This document shows positions 1-8,386 of a stretch of 64,000 nt of DNA, piece by piece (the first letter of the stretch is position 1; each line of letters starts with the position of its first letter). A program made the translations under genes and the position numbers. Source of the DNA: Bacteroidia bacterium. GTDB lineage: Bacteria > Bacteroidota > Bacteroidia > Chitinophagales > JAUHXS01. Below the pieces are notes generated by a model. The model made no database searches. It worked only from the letters and a program-made list of their open reading frames with translations, and was not told the origin of the DNA. The DNA lies in the NCBI GenBank assembly GCA_030426955.1, contig JAUHXS010000003.1:62001-126000 (forward strand), in the 5' to 3' direction.

Positions 1-1025
1 GAAACCCAAAAGACACTACCAACCAATGCAAACAAGGCTACCAACCAAAGCAACGCCAACCCTCCTAGCGCACCTAAGTTCACTTTTTTCTTTGTCCCAA
101 TTAGTTTTGAAACAGCATATATCAATATAATGAGTGGCATAAATGCAACTGCAAGTGTAGAAAATGTAAAAACAGTTCCTTCAACTCCAGAGGTAAAGAC
201 AATACTTTGTAATGAATTTAAGATAGCATATGTACTCACTCCTCCAAAGCAGATGGCAATAATGAGACTAAAAAACACCAATGCTGCAATTATTGATATG
301 ATTACACTCGCAAAGCGAACAAAAATATTTCCTATTCTTAATATAATTTCACCTACTGCACTTAATAATTGCGTAAGCCCATTATGCCATTTACTTTTTT
401 CTGGGTCTGCGTTAAATTTTTTTTTAATATTGTCGACTTCTTCCTTTACTGTCTTTTCAATATTAGAAAGGTTGATGGGCTCTCCTTTCATTTCCATCTT
501 TTGAGCAGTCGTTTTAGCCTCTGGCATAGCTATCCAAAGAATAATGTATAAGATAAAGCCACTTCCAAAGAAGATAAAAGACAACAAAAAGGCTAATCTT
601 AACCATAGTGGCTCTCCAATTCCAAAATATGCGGTTAACCCAGAGCAAACTCCACCTAATATTCGATCATCTACATTTCTATACAGCCTTTTAGTAGTGT
701 AGCTTTGCTCACCACTTGATGTGTACTCTTGATTCTGACTAGTTGAGTTAGTAGTTTCTTCCTCATTACCAATATCTTCCGGACGTCCCATCTGATTGAT
801 AATATCATCTACATCTTTATCATTGATTACTTGCTTTTTACCATCGAGTTTTTCTTGCAACATCTCAGCAATCCTTGCCTCGATGTCTTCAACAATCTCC
901 TGACTACCGTTAATATTACTAAATCGGCTTTTGATCGCATCTAAGTATCTTTTTAAAACACCAAATGCATCTTCTTCAATATGAAATATAAAACCACCAA
1001 TATTGGCACTTACAGTTTTGTTCAT
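1..1025 (-). CDS. PspC domain membrane protein (3' part cut by window edge)
   Basis: This reading frame is absent from the ORF track because it runs off the left edge. Translating the minus strand from the ATG at 1023-1025 gives an open frame to base 1. The first ~90 residues are a soluble region (begins MNKTVSANIGGFIFHIEEDA) of the kind that precedes PspC domains in Bacteroidota. A PspC domain follows (RLYRNVDDRILGGVCSGL...), then a hydrophobic segment ending in LYIILWIAMPE, a charged linker and at least two further membrane segments. PspC-family proteins are inner-membrane proteins linked to envelope stress. The gene starts 10 bases after the PadR gene stop, so the two are probably cotranscribed, the usual PadR-PspC pairing in this phylum. 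The C-terminus is not visible. Confidence 0.88.
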   Translation of the reverse strand, partial: MNKTVSANIGGFIFHIEEDAFGVLKRYLDAIKSRFSNINGSQEIVEDIEARIAEMLQEKLDGKKQVINDKDVDDIINQMGRPEDIGNEEETTNSTSQNQEYTSSGEQSYTTKRLYRNVDDRILGGVCSGLTAYFGIGEPLWLRLAFLLSFIFFGSGFILYIILWIAMPEAKTTAQKMEMKGEPINLSNIEKTVKEEVDNIKKKFNADPEKSKWHNGLTQLLSAVGEIILRIGNIFVRFASVIISIIAALVFFSLIIAICFGGVSTYAILNSLQSIVFTSGVEGTVFTFSTLAVAFMPLIILIYAVSKLIGTKKKVNLGALGGLALLWLVALFALVGSVFWV

Positions 1026-1035
1026 CTCTTTTAGT

Positions 1036-1365
1036 TTACTGTTTTTTAGTTGTTAGTTCTACTGCATAATTCAAATCCTTCCACGTTTTGTGAAGCTCAT
1101 CGACAAAGAATTTTCCTTGCTCTGTCAACTGATAATATTTTCTAGGAGGACCAGATGTTGACTCTTTCCACTCATAACTTAAAAGACCCGCATTTTTAAG
1201 TCTTGTTAACAATGGATATAGTGTCCCTTCTACTACTAGCATTTTTGCCTCTTTCAGTGTTGCCAATATATCAGAGGCATATACCTCCCCTCTGGCGATA
1301 ATGGATAGAATACAATATTCCAAGACGCCTTTTTTCATTTGTACTTTTGTATTCTCTAAATTCAT
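1036..1365 (-). CDS. PadR family transcriptional regulator
   Basis: A 109-residue winged-helix protein, the normal size for a short PadR regulator. The diagnostic stretch is GTLYPLLTRLKNAGLL followed by SGPPRKYYQLTEQG, which form the recognition helix and wing. There is no large C-terminal dimer domain, so it belongs to the PadR-s2-like short type. Its start codon lies 2 bases after the stop of the upstream secreted-protein gene and its stop is 10 bases before the PspC gene, so all three probably form one transcript. PadR proteins commonly repress their own operon; here that would place the PspC membrane protein under its control (inference). Confidence 0.93.
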   Translation of the reverse strand: MNLENTKVQMKKGVLEYCILSIIARGEVYASDILATLKEAKMLVVEGTLYPLLTRLKNAGLLSYEWKESTSGPPRKYYQLTEQGKFFVDELHKTWKDLNYAVELTTKKQ

Positions 1366-1367
1366 AT

Positions 1368-2207
1368 TTAGTATTTTACATCTGCTGTTATTCCTATTCC
1401 TTTCATTATTAGCCTATCTTGCAACTTCCATGGGGCATGACTTGCATATCTTGAATAGGTTTTCCCTTTTATTAAACTTGTTGAAAAACCAATGTCTGAG
1501 CTTGGCAAAGTTCCAAGTTTCTGATAATACTCCAGACCAACAAAAAAGTCTCCGTCAATCCTAATATTGTATTCTTCTATGTTTATTGTGTTTCTTCCAA
1601 CCCCCACAGTCCTAACAATAATTGGTTTGGTTAAAATATTTTTATCAGGCATACCGTTTAAAGCATCATAAATATTTACTCTAAAGTACAGCGTATCATA
1701 CGGTGAAGTAGCAATACAAAAGCTAATATTTGAGATTACTGCATTCTTTAAATCATTTTCAATTAACAAGGCTACTTCGGCGCCCAATTCACTGGATCCC
1801 AAGCCAAACCATACTGATTGACTGCAAGCTTTAACGCCTAATGTCTTTGATTTGATCTTTTTTCTGGCTTTAACATCAATCGTTTCTAATTCAAATGACT
1901 TTGCCTTTAAGTAAACCACCCCGTTATTGTTATTAAGTGTGTTAATTAGATTATTTACTTCCAATTCAAATATCTCATAACCAATCATTGAAAATTTTAT
2001 ACGATCTGATCCTTGACAGTCTTTTAGGTCGAAGAGCCCGTCCTCATTAGAAGTAGTCCCTTTTACACGATTCGTCAATCCAACATTTACAAAAGCCAAA
2101 GGTTGTTTTGTCTTAGAATCTAAAATTTGTCCTTTTATATCACTAGCATAAATGGAGGTTATTGCTAAGAAGAACAGGAATATGTATACCGCAAATTTTT
2201 TCATCAC
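1368..2207 (-). CDS. secreted protein with CarboxypepD_reg-like domain
   Basis: 279 residues. Residues 1-21 are a signal peptide (MMKKFAVYIFLFFLAITSIYA). Residues ~23-105 match the carboxypeptidase-regulatory-like fold: IKGQILDSKTKQPLAFVNVG, TTSNEDGLFDL and MIGYE. This domain is common at the N-terminus of TonB-dependent receptors and in stand-alone Bacteroidota surface proteins. The remaining ~170 residues (YFRVNIYDALNGMPDKNIL and following) look beta-rich and carry no plug or barrel, so this is not a receptor. It is the first gene of the probable PadR-PspC transcript. A sigma-ABfr-like promoter sits directly before the ATG. The specific function is unknown. Confidence 0.8.
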   Translation of the reverse strand: MMKKFAVYIFLFFLAITSIYASDIKGQILDSKTKQPLAFVNVGLTNRVKGTTSNEDGLFDLKDCQGSDRIKFSMIGYEIFELEVNNLINTLNNNNGVVYLKAKSFELETIDVKARKKIKSKTLGVKACSQSVWFGLGSSELGAEVALLIENDLKNAVISNISFCIATSPYDTLYFRVNIYDALNGMPDKNILTKPIIVRTVGVGRNTINIEEYNIRIDGDFFVGLEYYQKLGTLPSSDIGFSTSLIKGKTYSRYASHAPWKLQDRLIMKGIGITADVKY

Positions 2208-2242
2208 GATACAAACATATATATTTTTATAGTACTATGCAA
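2205..2242 (-). promoter_or_regulatory. sigma-ABfr-type promoter of the CarboxypepD-PadR-PspC transcript
   Basis: On the minus strand a TTG (2240-2242) is followed after 20 bases by TATGTTTG (2212-2219), a full match to the Bacteroidota -7 consensus TAnnTTTG with normal -33/-7 spacing. The -7 box ends only 4 bases before the annotated ATG at 2207, so the transcript would be leaderless or nearly so, or translation begins at the second Met codon. Confidence 0.5.
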
Positions 2243-2322
2243 TACAAAGTACCTTTTTTAACAAAATTTAACACTTAGGTCTACTTTTCCTGTTTAATAA
2301 AGTGAGAGTAGTATGTAAAATA

Positions 2323-2355
2323 CCACTATTGCGCGTTTTAAACGCGTAATAGTGG
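2323..2355 (-). terminator. strong hairpin after the nadK operon
   Basis: Arms CCACTATTGCGCGTTT and AAACGCGTAATAGTGG pair almost perfectly (one G-T wobble), forming a stem of about 16 bp. It lies ~58 bases beyond the NAD kinase stop codon on the minus strand and is followed by TATTTTA. It most likely ends the 6116-to-2414 operon. Confidence 0.65.
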
Positions 2356-2413
2356 CAGGGAATTAGGATTTATTTTTTAAAACTTTACTCTTAGACATTG
2401 AACATTGGTGTAG

Positions 2414-3280
2414 CTAATTACGTTTATCTAAACCCCAGACCAGTTTGTTACGTAGCGTCTGAGAGAAGCTTGTATCAGGGAGCTTAATCAGGTTAAAGGA
2501 AAAGTTGGCTTTCTTTACCAAGAGCTCGTAAGAAGAATCAATCGTTTTAAAACGAGAATCTAACGTACAAAGGAACTTCTTACCCATATCCTCTTCAATT
2601 TTAAAGGAAATCACAGAAGTTTCTGGTACTACGACTGGTCTAACATTTAAATTATGTGGAGCTACGGGTGAAATAACAAAGCTATTACTACTCGGAAAAA
2701 TGATAGGTCCCCCACAACTGAGTGAGTAAGCAGTAGACCCAGTAGAAGTTGCAACAACAATACCATCTGCCCAATAAGAGTTTAAAAATTCTCCATCAAT
2801 ATAAGTATGAATCTTAATCATTGAGGAGGTATCTTTTTTGTGAATGGTGAAATCATTCAATGCAAAATTATTGCCCTCAAAAAGGCCCTCTATATTGCTT
2901 TCTAAGCATAGTAATGATCTCTTTTCTAGAAAAAATTTATTGTCCTTTATTTGATTAAGAGATTTCTCAATATCCTCTCTTGCTATATTAGCTAAAAAGC
3001 CTAGCTTTCCCGTATTAATACCTAATACGGGAATATTAGAATTTCTAATTAGCGTAACGGTATCTAGCAACGTTCCATCACCACCTAGAGTCAAAACGTA
3101 GTCTGGAGCATACTTGATCAAATCTTTGTGTGACCTAAAGATATTTTCACTTTCAAGTTGCTTCAAGTTACCGTGAACTGCGTATTGTAATTGGTTATTC
3201 TTCAAAGTCTTGATCAAAGACTTAATTGTCTCAATATCTTTGACTTTAGGAACTCTTGAATAGACAGCAACCTTTTTCAC
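2414..3280 (-). CDS. nadK: NAD kinase
   Basis: 288 residues, the normal size for a bacterial NAD kinase, which phosphorylates NAD to NADP with ATP in the cytoplasm. The NAD/ATP-binding GGDGTLLD motif is at residues 66-73, followed by the conserved GINTGKLGFL block. The second hallmark, TSTGSTAYSLSCGGPI, lies near residue 180 with the DGIVVAT strand before it. It is the last gene of a four-gene minus-strand operon, starting 3 bases after the Omp85-like gene, and is followed by a strong hairpin. NAD kinase downstream of a CBS-domain protein is a recurrent order in Bacteroidota. Confidence 0.97.
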   Translation of the reverse strand: MKKVAVYSRVPKVKDIETIKSLIKTLKNNQLQYAVHGNLKQLESENIFRSHKDLIKYAPDYVLTLGGDGTLLDTVTLIRNSNIPVLGINTGKLGFLANIAREDIEKSLNQIKDNKFFLEKRSLLCLESNIEGLFEGNNFALNDFTIHKKDTSSMIKIHTYIDGEFLNSYWADGIVVATSTGSTAYSLSCGGPIIFPSSNSFVISPVAPHNLNVRPVVVPETSVISFKIEEDMGKKFLCTLDSRFKTIDSSYELLVKKANFSFNLIKLPDTSFSQTLRNKLVWGLDKRN

Positions 3281-3283
3281 AAC

Positions 3284-4678
3284 TTAAATATCTATCTTAA
3301 AATGTAAAAATAAGCCTTTTTCATTCAATTTATTGATAGAGAACTCCACCCTCAGTACCATGTCATAATACGTAACAAAGTCAACTCCAATACCGCCCCC
3401 TATTAATAGCTCATTATTTAAGGGATTCTGAGCAAAATAGTATTCATCGTGCACGTAACCAATGTCTAAGTAAGCTTTTATATATGTACCCAAGGGTATT
3501 GTACTAAACTTGGAAAACGCATTCGATTTTAATTTAGATTGAAAACCATTGAACAGTTGATACTTTACTGTGGATTTAAACAAACTATAATGCTGTCCAT
3601 CAATCACATATAGTTCATAACCTCTAACAAAGTCTTGCCGATAACCAAAGGCCAATTGGTTGTAATAAGGTTGTTTTCTCGGAAAAGAAATCTTTGATTT
3701 GAGTTGTGATGCCGCATAAACTTTTTGCCCTAATGGCTTATATAATCCCAAACTTGCCGTGATGGAGGTCATTGACAAATCATTAAAGATCCCCAGTCCT
3801 TTTTGATTTAGTTCCAACTCAAAGTGTCTTCCACTTAAGGGGTAATACCTTACATCTCGATGATCTTCTTCAAAAGAGTAGTTTAGTTCAAAAAACCGTT
3901 GGAATACTCTCCCTTCTAGGAAGAAATCTTTATTCATAGTTGCAACAGTATCTCCTATCTTATTTTGGTCAAACTCTAGAGATAGGGTATGTTTATAGTT
4001 AATAGATCTTCTGTAAAAGAAGTCTACTCCCGAATAAAATCGATCTCTTACAAAATCAGGATGTTCATAAAAAGGTTGCTTGTTATCAATTGTGGCATAA
4101 GGTATTTGCTTAGTTCTTGAGAAGTGAATAAAAGGCTGTACCGCTAAAGTTTGTTGTTTGTTAAAATAGGGACTCTTGTAATAGAGTTCAAATTTTTGTG
4201 TAAACCCAAACTGAGTGACCAATTTAAGTCGATCGCCTCTTCCTGATAGGTTGTTGTGTCTAAAACGTATTCCATAATCTAGCCTTGATAAATCTCGACC
4301 CATCTCCTCCCACCAAACATTAAAGTTTCTATCGGCTAGCTCAAGTATTGGTGCTGGGAAGACATACCATCTTTCAACAACGGTTATATAGGCAGTAACA
4401 TGATTATTGTTCCAATCCTTCAAAAGGATTTCAACTTCAAGAAATAAACCAGTATTAAATAGTTGTTGTTCGTTTTTTTCTAAAACAGAAAAAATAGACT
4501 TGAAAGATATTGTATCATTGGGCCTTATGGATAATTCTCGTAGAATTAAACGCTCCTTGGTTTTGAAGTTTCCTTCGATCGTAATACGATCTATTATTAC
4601 ATGACCATTAGCATTATTGCCAAAGGAAATTTTGAAAAGAATCGAAAAACAGCAAATAAAAAATAGCGCCTCCTTCAA
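3284..4678 (-). CDS. Omp85/BamA-TamA-like outer membrane protein with one POTRA
   Basis: 464 residues with a signal peptide (~1-20). Residues ~25-110 read as a single POTRA-like domain (IIDRITIEGNFKTKERLILREL, then LFNTGLFLEVEILLKDW). Residues ~130-464 are a 16-strand-type barrel rich in alternating aromatic strands, ending in the hydrophobic strand LFLHFKIDI. True BamA has five POTRA domains and ~800 residues, so this is a short family member related to surface-antigen (D15) proteins, not BamA itself. Its neighbours are the CBS protein (14 bases upstream) and NAD kinase (3 bases downstream). The substrate is unknown; a role in outer-membrane insertion or export is inferred from the family only. 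Confidence 0.82.
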   Translation of the reverse strand: MKEALFFICCFSILFKISFGNNANGHVIIDRITIEGNFKTKERLILRELSIRPNDTISFKSIFSVLEKNEQQLFNTGLFLEVEILLKDWNNNHVTAYITVVERWYVFPAPILELADRNFNVWWEEMGRDLSRLDYGIRFRHNNLSGRGDRLKLVTQFGFTQKFELYYKSPYFNKQQTLAVQPFIHFSRTKQIPYATIDNKQPFYEHPDFVRDRFYSGVDFFYRRSINYKHTLSLEFDQNKIGDTVATMNKDFFLEGRVFQRFFELNYSFEEDHRDVRYYPLSGRHFELELNQKGLGIFNDLSMTSITASLGLYKPLGQKVYAASQLKSKISFPRKQPYYNQLAFGYRQDFVRGYELYVIDGQHYSLFKSTVKYQLFNGFQSKLKSNAFSKFSTIPLGTYIKAYLDIGYVHDEYYFAQNPLNNELLIGGGIGVDFVTYYDMVLRVEFSINKLNEKGLFLHFKIDI

Positions 4679-4692
4679 CTTTGGAAGGCTTT

Positions 4693-5358
4693 TTATACAT
4701 TCAAGTAATGCATCAGAGAATCATAACGATCTTTTAGTTGATCTAAGTGATCTGACTCATGATAGTAAGCAGATACTTCATATTCAAATCGCTCGAATGT
4801 TGCCAAAATATGACTGATATCTGTCTTATTTACTTTAATGTTCACAATCATCTTTGTAGAGTTTGGAGGCATTAAAGTTTGTACGCTTAGCAATCTTGCA
4901 TCATTAGATTCTACAATTCGTGAAATCTCAGATAAGGAATAATCGTTTTGATTAATGGATAACATAATAATTCCTCCTGGCTCTGCTGTCGAGTTGAGCT
5001 TTCCAAAAAAAGCTACCAACCTGTCTAGGGTTATACAACCCAAATATTGCTTTTCCTTGACGGAAAGGACAGGCACAATTGTTAGCTTCAATTCATTAAC
5101 TACCTTGATTACCTCATAAATATGCTGATTCTCATTTACATAAGGCTTTACCAAAGAAAGAGAATGGTTTCCTATTGGCTCGTCAGGTTCATTTAAGTCT
5201 ATAATATCATCTTCACCGATCAGGCCTAAGAACTGCTTATTATTAACAATAGGAAGATGGCTTACATGAAATTCATTCATAAAACTCAACGCTCTAGTTC
5301 CTGAATCAGAAGTTTTTAAAGGCGGAATAATGTCAGATATTAAATCTAATGCAGTCAT
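4693..5358 (-). CDS. CBS-pair protein with C-terminal ACT-like domain
   Basis: 221 residues, no signal peptide. Residues ~1-125 contain two CBS motifs (ALSFMNEFHVSHLPIVNN and KLTIVPVLSVKEKQYLGCITLD). Residues ~130-210 (GGIIMLSINQNDYSLSEISRIVESNDARLL) have the beta-alpha-beta spacing of an ACT-like ligand-binding domain. CBS pairs bind adenosyl nucleotides and ACT domains often bind amino acids, so this is a likely cytosolic metabolite sensor. Its start overlaps the end of the hydrolase gene by 4 bases, indicating translational coupling. This arrangement next to NAD kinase is commonly seen in the phylum; the target is not known. Confidence 0.88.
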   Translation of the reverse strand: MTALDLISDIIPPLKTSDSGTRALSFMNEFHVSHLPIVNNKQFLGLIGEDDIIDLNEPDEPIGNHSLSLVKPYVNENQHIYEVIKVVNELKLTIVPVLSVKEKQYLGCITLDRLVAFFGKLNSTAEPGGIIMLSINQNDYSLSEISRIVESNDARLLSVQTLMPPNSTKMIVNIKVNKTDISHILATFERFEYEVSAYYHESDHLDQLKDRYDSLMHYLNV

Positions 5359-6116
5359 ACAGTGCCTTTTGATAGGAACTGCTCTAGAATGACATTAAAT
5401 TCTTTTGGTTTCTCCATCATTGCTGCATGTCCACATTTTTCAATAAATTCCAACTTTGCGTTTTCTATTAAACGTTCAAATTCTTTTGCTACGTATGCCG
5501 GTGTTATATTGTCATCACTTCCCCAAATCAAGTAAACTGGGCACTTTATTTTGCCCAATTCCTTGCTAAGGTTGTTTTTCATAGCCGACTTTGCCATAGA
5601 TATAACGCGTATTGCCTTGGCTCTATTGTTAACAATCTCAAATACTTCATCAACCAATTCTTTTGTGGCGGTTTTAGGATCATAAAAAGTATATTCCGTT
5701 CGCTCTTTAATATAATCGTAGTTCCCTCGTTTAGGGAATGATCCACCTAATGAATCTTCAAAAAGCCCAGAACTTCCAGTCAATGTCAATGTCTTGATTA
5801 CTTTGGGGTATTTAAGCGTAAACATTAGGGCAACATGTCCTCCCAATGAATTTCCAAGTAGGTTAACCTCACTATACTTTCTGCTTTTTACAAACTTATT
5901 GACATATTTTACCAATCCAGTAAGATTCGAATCAAATAGAGAAAGATCATAAATGGGCAAAATGGGAATCACAACCTTATGTGTTTTAGAAAACTTTTCC
6001 AATACATGCTCAAAGTTGCTCAATGCACCAAATAGTCCATGCAAAAGCAAAAGTACCTCACCCTCACCCTCTTCGATAAACTTGAACTTTTTTTCTTCCT
6101 TTATTTCATAATTCAT
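5355..6116 (-). CDS. alpha/beta fold hydrolase
   Basis: 253 residues. The oxyanion region LLLLHGLFGA, the nucleophile elbow GNSLGG, the acidic residue in WGSDDNITP and the catalytic histidine in CGHAAMMEKP are all in the order expected for a full Ser-Asp-His hydrolase. No signal peptide, so cytosolic. It is the first gene of the operon with the CBS protein, Omp85-like protein and NAD kinase; a weak -7 candidate (TATTTTTG on the minus strand, 6145-6152) lies upstream without a clear -33 partner. The substrate cannot be read from sequence. Confidence 0.92.
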   Translation of the reverse strand: MNYEIKEEKKFKFIEEGEGEVLLLLHGLFGALSNFEHVLEKFSKTHKVVIPILPIYDLSLFDSNLTGLVKYVNKFVKSRKYSEVNLLGNSLGGHVALMFTLKYPKVIKTLTLTGSSGLFEDSLGGSFPKRGNYDYIKERTEYTFYDPKTATKELVDEVFEIVNNRAKAIRVISMAKSAMKNNLSKELGKIKCPVYLIWGSDDNITPAYVAKEFERLIENAKLEFIEKCGHAAMMEKPKEFNVILEQFLSKGTV

Positions 6117-6306
6117 GGTAAGTGTGATTTACTAACTTGTTAGCCAAAAATAAGATATATAAATGGTAAAATAAAGATGCCCCATATTAAATAATACTTA
6201 ACAAGTGTCAAAGAATAAAGCATTACAACCTTTATGGCACTATTATATATTGCTCCAGCTTATATATTTTATCCGTTTATTTTCATAAATTAGTAATGAG
6301 CGACTG

Positions 6307-7494
6307 ATGAGAATATTTAATACAACAAGAATTTTTTGTCTTTTATTTGCCTGTTTGCTTTTCTATCAAACGAAACTTTCTGCTGCTGGTAAAATTTACC
6401 ACGATCTAGAGGAAGCATTAAAAGAGCCTGAAAAAGTAAAACACCTTTCCTTAGCACGGAAAAATCTATCTACTGTCCCTTCTAGTATTGCTCAATTAAA
6501 GAATCTTGAAACACTTATTTTGAGTGGCAATGAACTTGAGAATTTACCAAATGAAATTGGTAGTCTTTCTAACTTAACGATGCTGAATGTGGGAAAGAAT
6601 AAACTAACTGCCTTACCAGCAAGTATTGGAAATTTGAAGAATCTAGAGAAGCTTATTTTAACAAAAAATAATTTAAAAGAGTTACCGAGCGAAATCATCG
6701 ACCTATCAAAACTAAAACTTCTTGATGTAAGTTTTAACAATGTAAAAGCCCTACCAGATAGCATCAATAAGCTAGAAAATATAAAATATTTATATTTTTC
6801 AGCTAACAAAATCAAAACACTTCCAGAGGAGATCAGCCAGCTCAGTAGCCTTCAAAAGATTAGTTTTTGGCACAATAAGATTTCAACTATACCAAGCAAC
6901 ATCGGGGATCTCAGCAATCTACAGCTATTAAACTTAGGCTTTAACAAAATTGATGTCATTCCCAACTCCATTGGTAGCCTGACAAGGCTCAACACACTTG
7001 TACTCTCGGATAATAAAATAGAAGTGCTGCCTGAATCATTTTACGATCTGAAAAGCCTGAGAAAAGTAGATCTTGAATATAATAAGCTAACGGACATTTC
7101 CCCTAAAATTGGAGATTTAACTAATCTGGTAGATGTAAATCTGCATGCCAACAAACTAACTGCTATACCTAGTGCTATTGGCAATTTGAAAAAGCTTGAG
7201 ATGTTGGACTTGGATGTAAATAAAATTTCTTCGATTCCAGAGGAATTTGGTCAACTGGAAAATTTACATGATCTATTCTTGCATAACAATTTGCTTACTA
7301 GTCTGCCTAGTTCTATAGGTAATATTAGCACTCTTCGAAGATTAGACATTAGTTATAATAAAATTTCTGACTATGAGACCTTATCTTTGCCTCGTTATTT
7401 AGATTTGGTATATTTGATCGGGAATAAAATTCCTGACGAAAAAGAGGATGCTGTAAAAGATTTAATTGGCTTGAATACTAAGGTTTACTTTTAA
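6307..7494 (+). CDS. secreted leucine-rich repeat protein 1
   Basis: 395 residues: signal peptide ~1-27, then a cap (YHDLEEALKEPEKVKHLSL) and about fourteen 23-residue leucine-rich repeats of the form LxxLxxLxLxxNxLxxLPxxIxxL. It closes with a C-terminal cap (DEKEDAVKDLIGLNTKVYF). The repeats resemble the short LRR class of plant/Ras-group proteins. There is no T9SS sorting tail and no transmembrane anchor, so it is probably periplasmic or released by another route. It is followed after 16 bases by a shorter homologue with the same N- and C-terminal caps, so the two arose by tandem duplication. Role in protein binding is inferred from the fold. Confidence 0.9.
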   Translation: MRIFNTTRIFCLLFACLLFYQTKLSAAGKIYHDLEEALKEPEKVKHLSLARKNLSTVPSSIAQLKNLETLILSGNELENLPNEIGSLSNLTMLNVGKNKLTALPASIGNLKNLEKLILTKNNLKELPSEIIDLSKLKLLDVSFNNVKALPDSINKLENIKYLYFSANKIKTLPEEISQLSSLQKISFWHNKISTIPSNIGDLSNLQLLNLGFNKIDVIPNSIGSLTRLNTLVLSDNKIEVLPESFYDLKSLRKVDLEYNKLTDISPKIGDLTNLVDVNLHANKLTAIPSAIGNLKKLEMLDLDVNKISSIPEEFGQLENLHDLFLHNNLLTSLPSSIGNISTLRRLDISYNKISDYETLSLPRYLDLVYLIGNKIPDEKEDAVKDLIGLNTKVYF

Positions 7495-7510
7495 ATAAAA
7501 ACAATCACTT

Positions 7511-8332
7511 ATGAAAAAGATATTTTCTGCAATTGTTATGATTATTTTTGCTATCCATGTTTTTGCAGGAGATGGCGTATTCACTGACTTAAATGAAGCT
7601 TTAAAAACACCTGCAGATGTTATTTCTTTAAATCTTAGCGGCAAGGAGTTGATTAAATTTCCAGAAGGAATTTTTGCCATGACCAATATGAAAGTCTTAA
7701 ACCTCAGTGGTTGTGCTCTGAGAAAACTACCTCCTGAGATTAGCAAACTAACAAAGCTGGAAGAACTTTATTTATGGCATAACGACTTAAGAAAATTGCC
7801 TAAGGAAATAGGTGAATTGCATCACCTAAAAAAACTAATCGTCAGTAGAAACGAATTTAAGAGATTTCCAGAGACTATCAATGAATTAGTTTATCTAGAA
7901 GAGTTTGATGCATCTGCAAATCACTTGGAGGAATTACCTAACATGTCTAAAATGTTTGCTTTAAAAGATTTAAAATTGGTCATTAATGCCTTTGAAGAGT
8001 TTCCTGTAAGCGTTTGCTCTATCAAAAGTTTAGAAAAGCTTGATTTGGGAGCTAATTTTTTCAGCGTCGTACCTTCCGAAATTGGGAAGCTTACCAATCT
8101 TAGAGAGCTTTCTTTATGGGATAACTCTATTGATGAATTGCCTAAGGAAATTGGGGACTTAAAAAAACTTGAAGTCCTGACTTTGAGTGAAAATGATCTT
8201 AAGTCCTTACCCAAGGAAGTGTCTAATTTGCCAAACCTTAACAGCTTGAGATTGTTACATAACTTCTTGTCAGAAGCCTCGCAAGCTGAAATTAAATCTT
8301 GGGTTGGAAACGAAGTAGAGGTTACCTTCTAG
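7511..8332 (+). CDS. secreted leucine-rich repeat protein 2
   Basis: 273 residues with a signal peptide (MKKIFSAIVMIIFAIHVFAG). Its cap (VFTDLNEALKTPADVISLNL) matches that of the upstream gene, and about nine to ten 23-residue LRRs follow. The end (EIKSWVGNEVEVTF) resembles the partner's end. It lacks four or so repeats relative to the first protein, consistent with repeat loss after duplication. The 16-base gap suggests a two-gene operon. Ligand unknown. Confidence 0.9.
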   Translation: MKKIFSAIVMIIFAIHVFAGDGVFTDLNEALKTPADVISLNLSGKELIKFPEGIFAMTNMKVLNLSGCALRKLPPEISKLTKLEELYLWHNDLRKLPKEIGELHHLKKLIVSRNEFKRFPETINELVYLEEFDASANHLEELPNMSKMFALKDLKLVINAFEEFPVSVCSIKSLEKLDLGANFFSVVPSEIGKLTNLRELSLWDNSIDELPKEIGDLKKLEVLTLSENDLKSLPKEVSNLPNLNSLRLLHNFLSEASQAEIKSWVGNEVEVTF

Positions 8333-8386
8333 CTTATTAATGGTAAAGCTTTCATTACCTAAAGTAAAAGAATAATCAGGGATACT

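Noticed and set aside
130-504. 124-residue plus-strand ORF
   Set aside because: It is the antisense shadow of the PspC gene, which has a continuous minus-strand frame with recognisable domain.
6145-6152. -7-like TATTTTTG before the hydrolase gene
   Set aside because: No -33 partner at a valid distance; AT-rich chance match is likely.
8342-8359. Weak hairpin (GGTAA/TTACC) between LRR2 and the convergent 610-residue gene
   Set aside because: Stem of 5 bp only and no T-run; not supported as a terminator.
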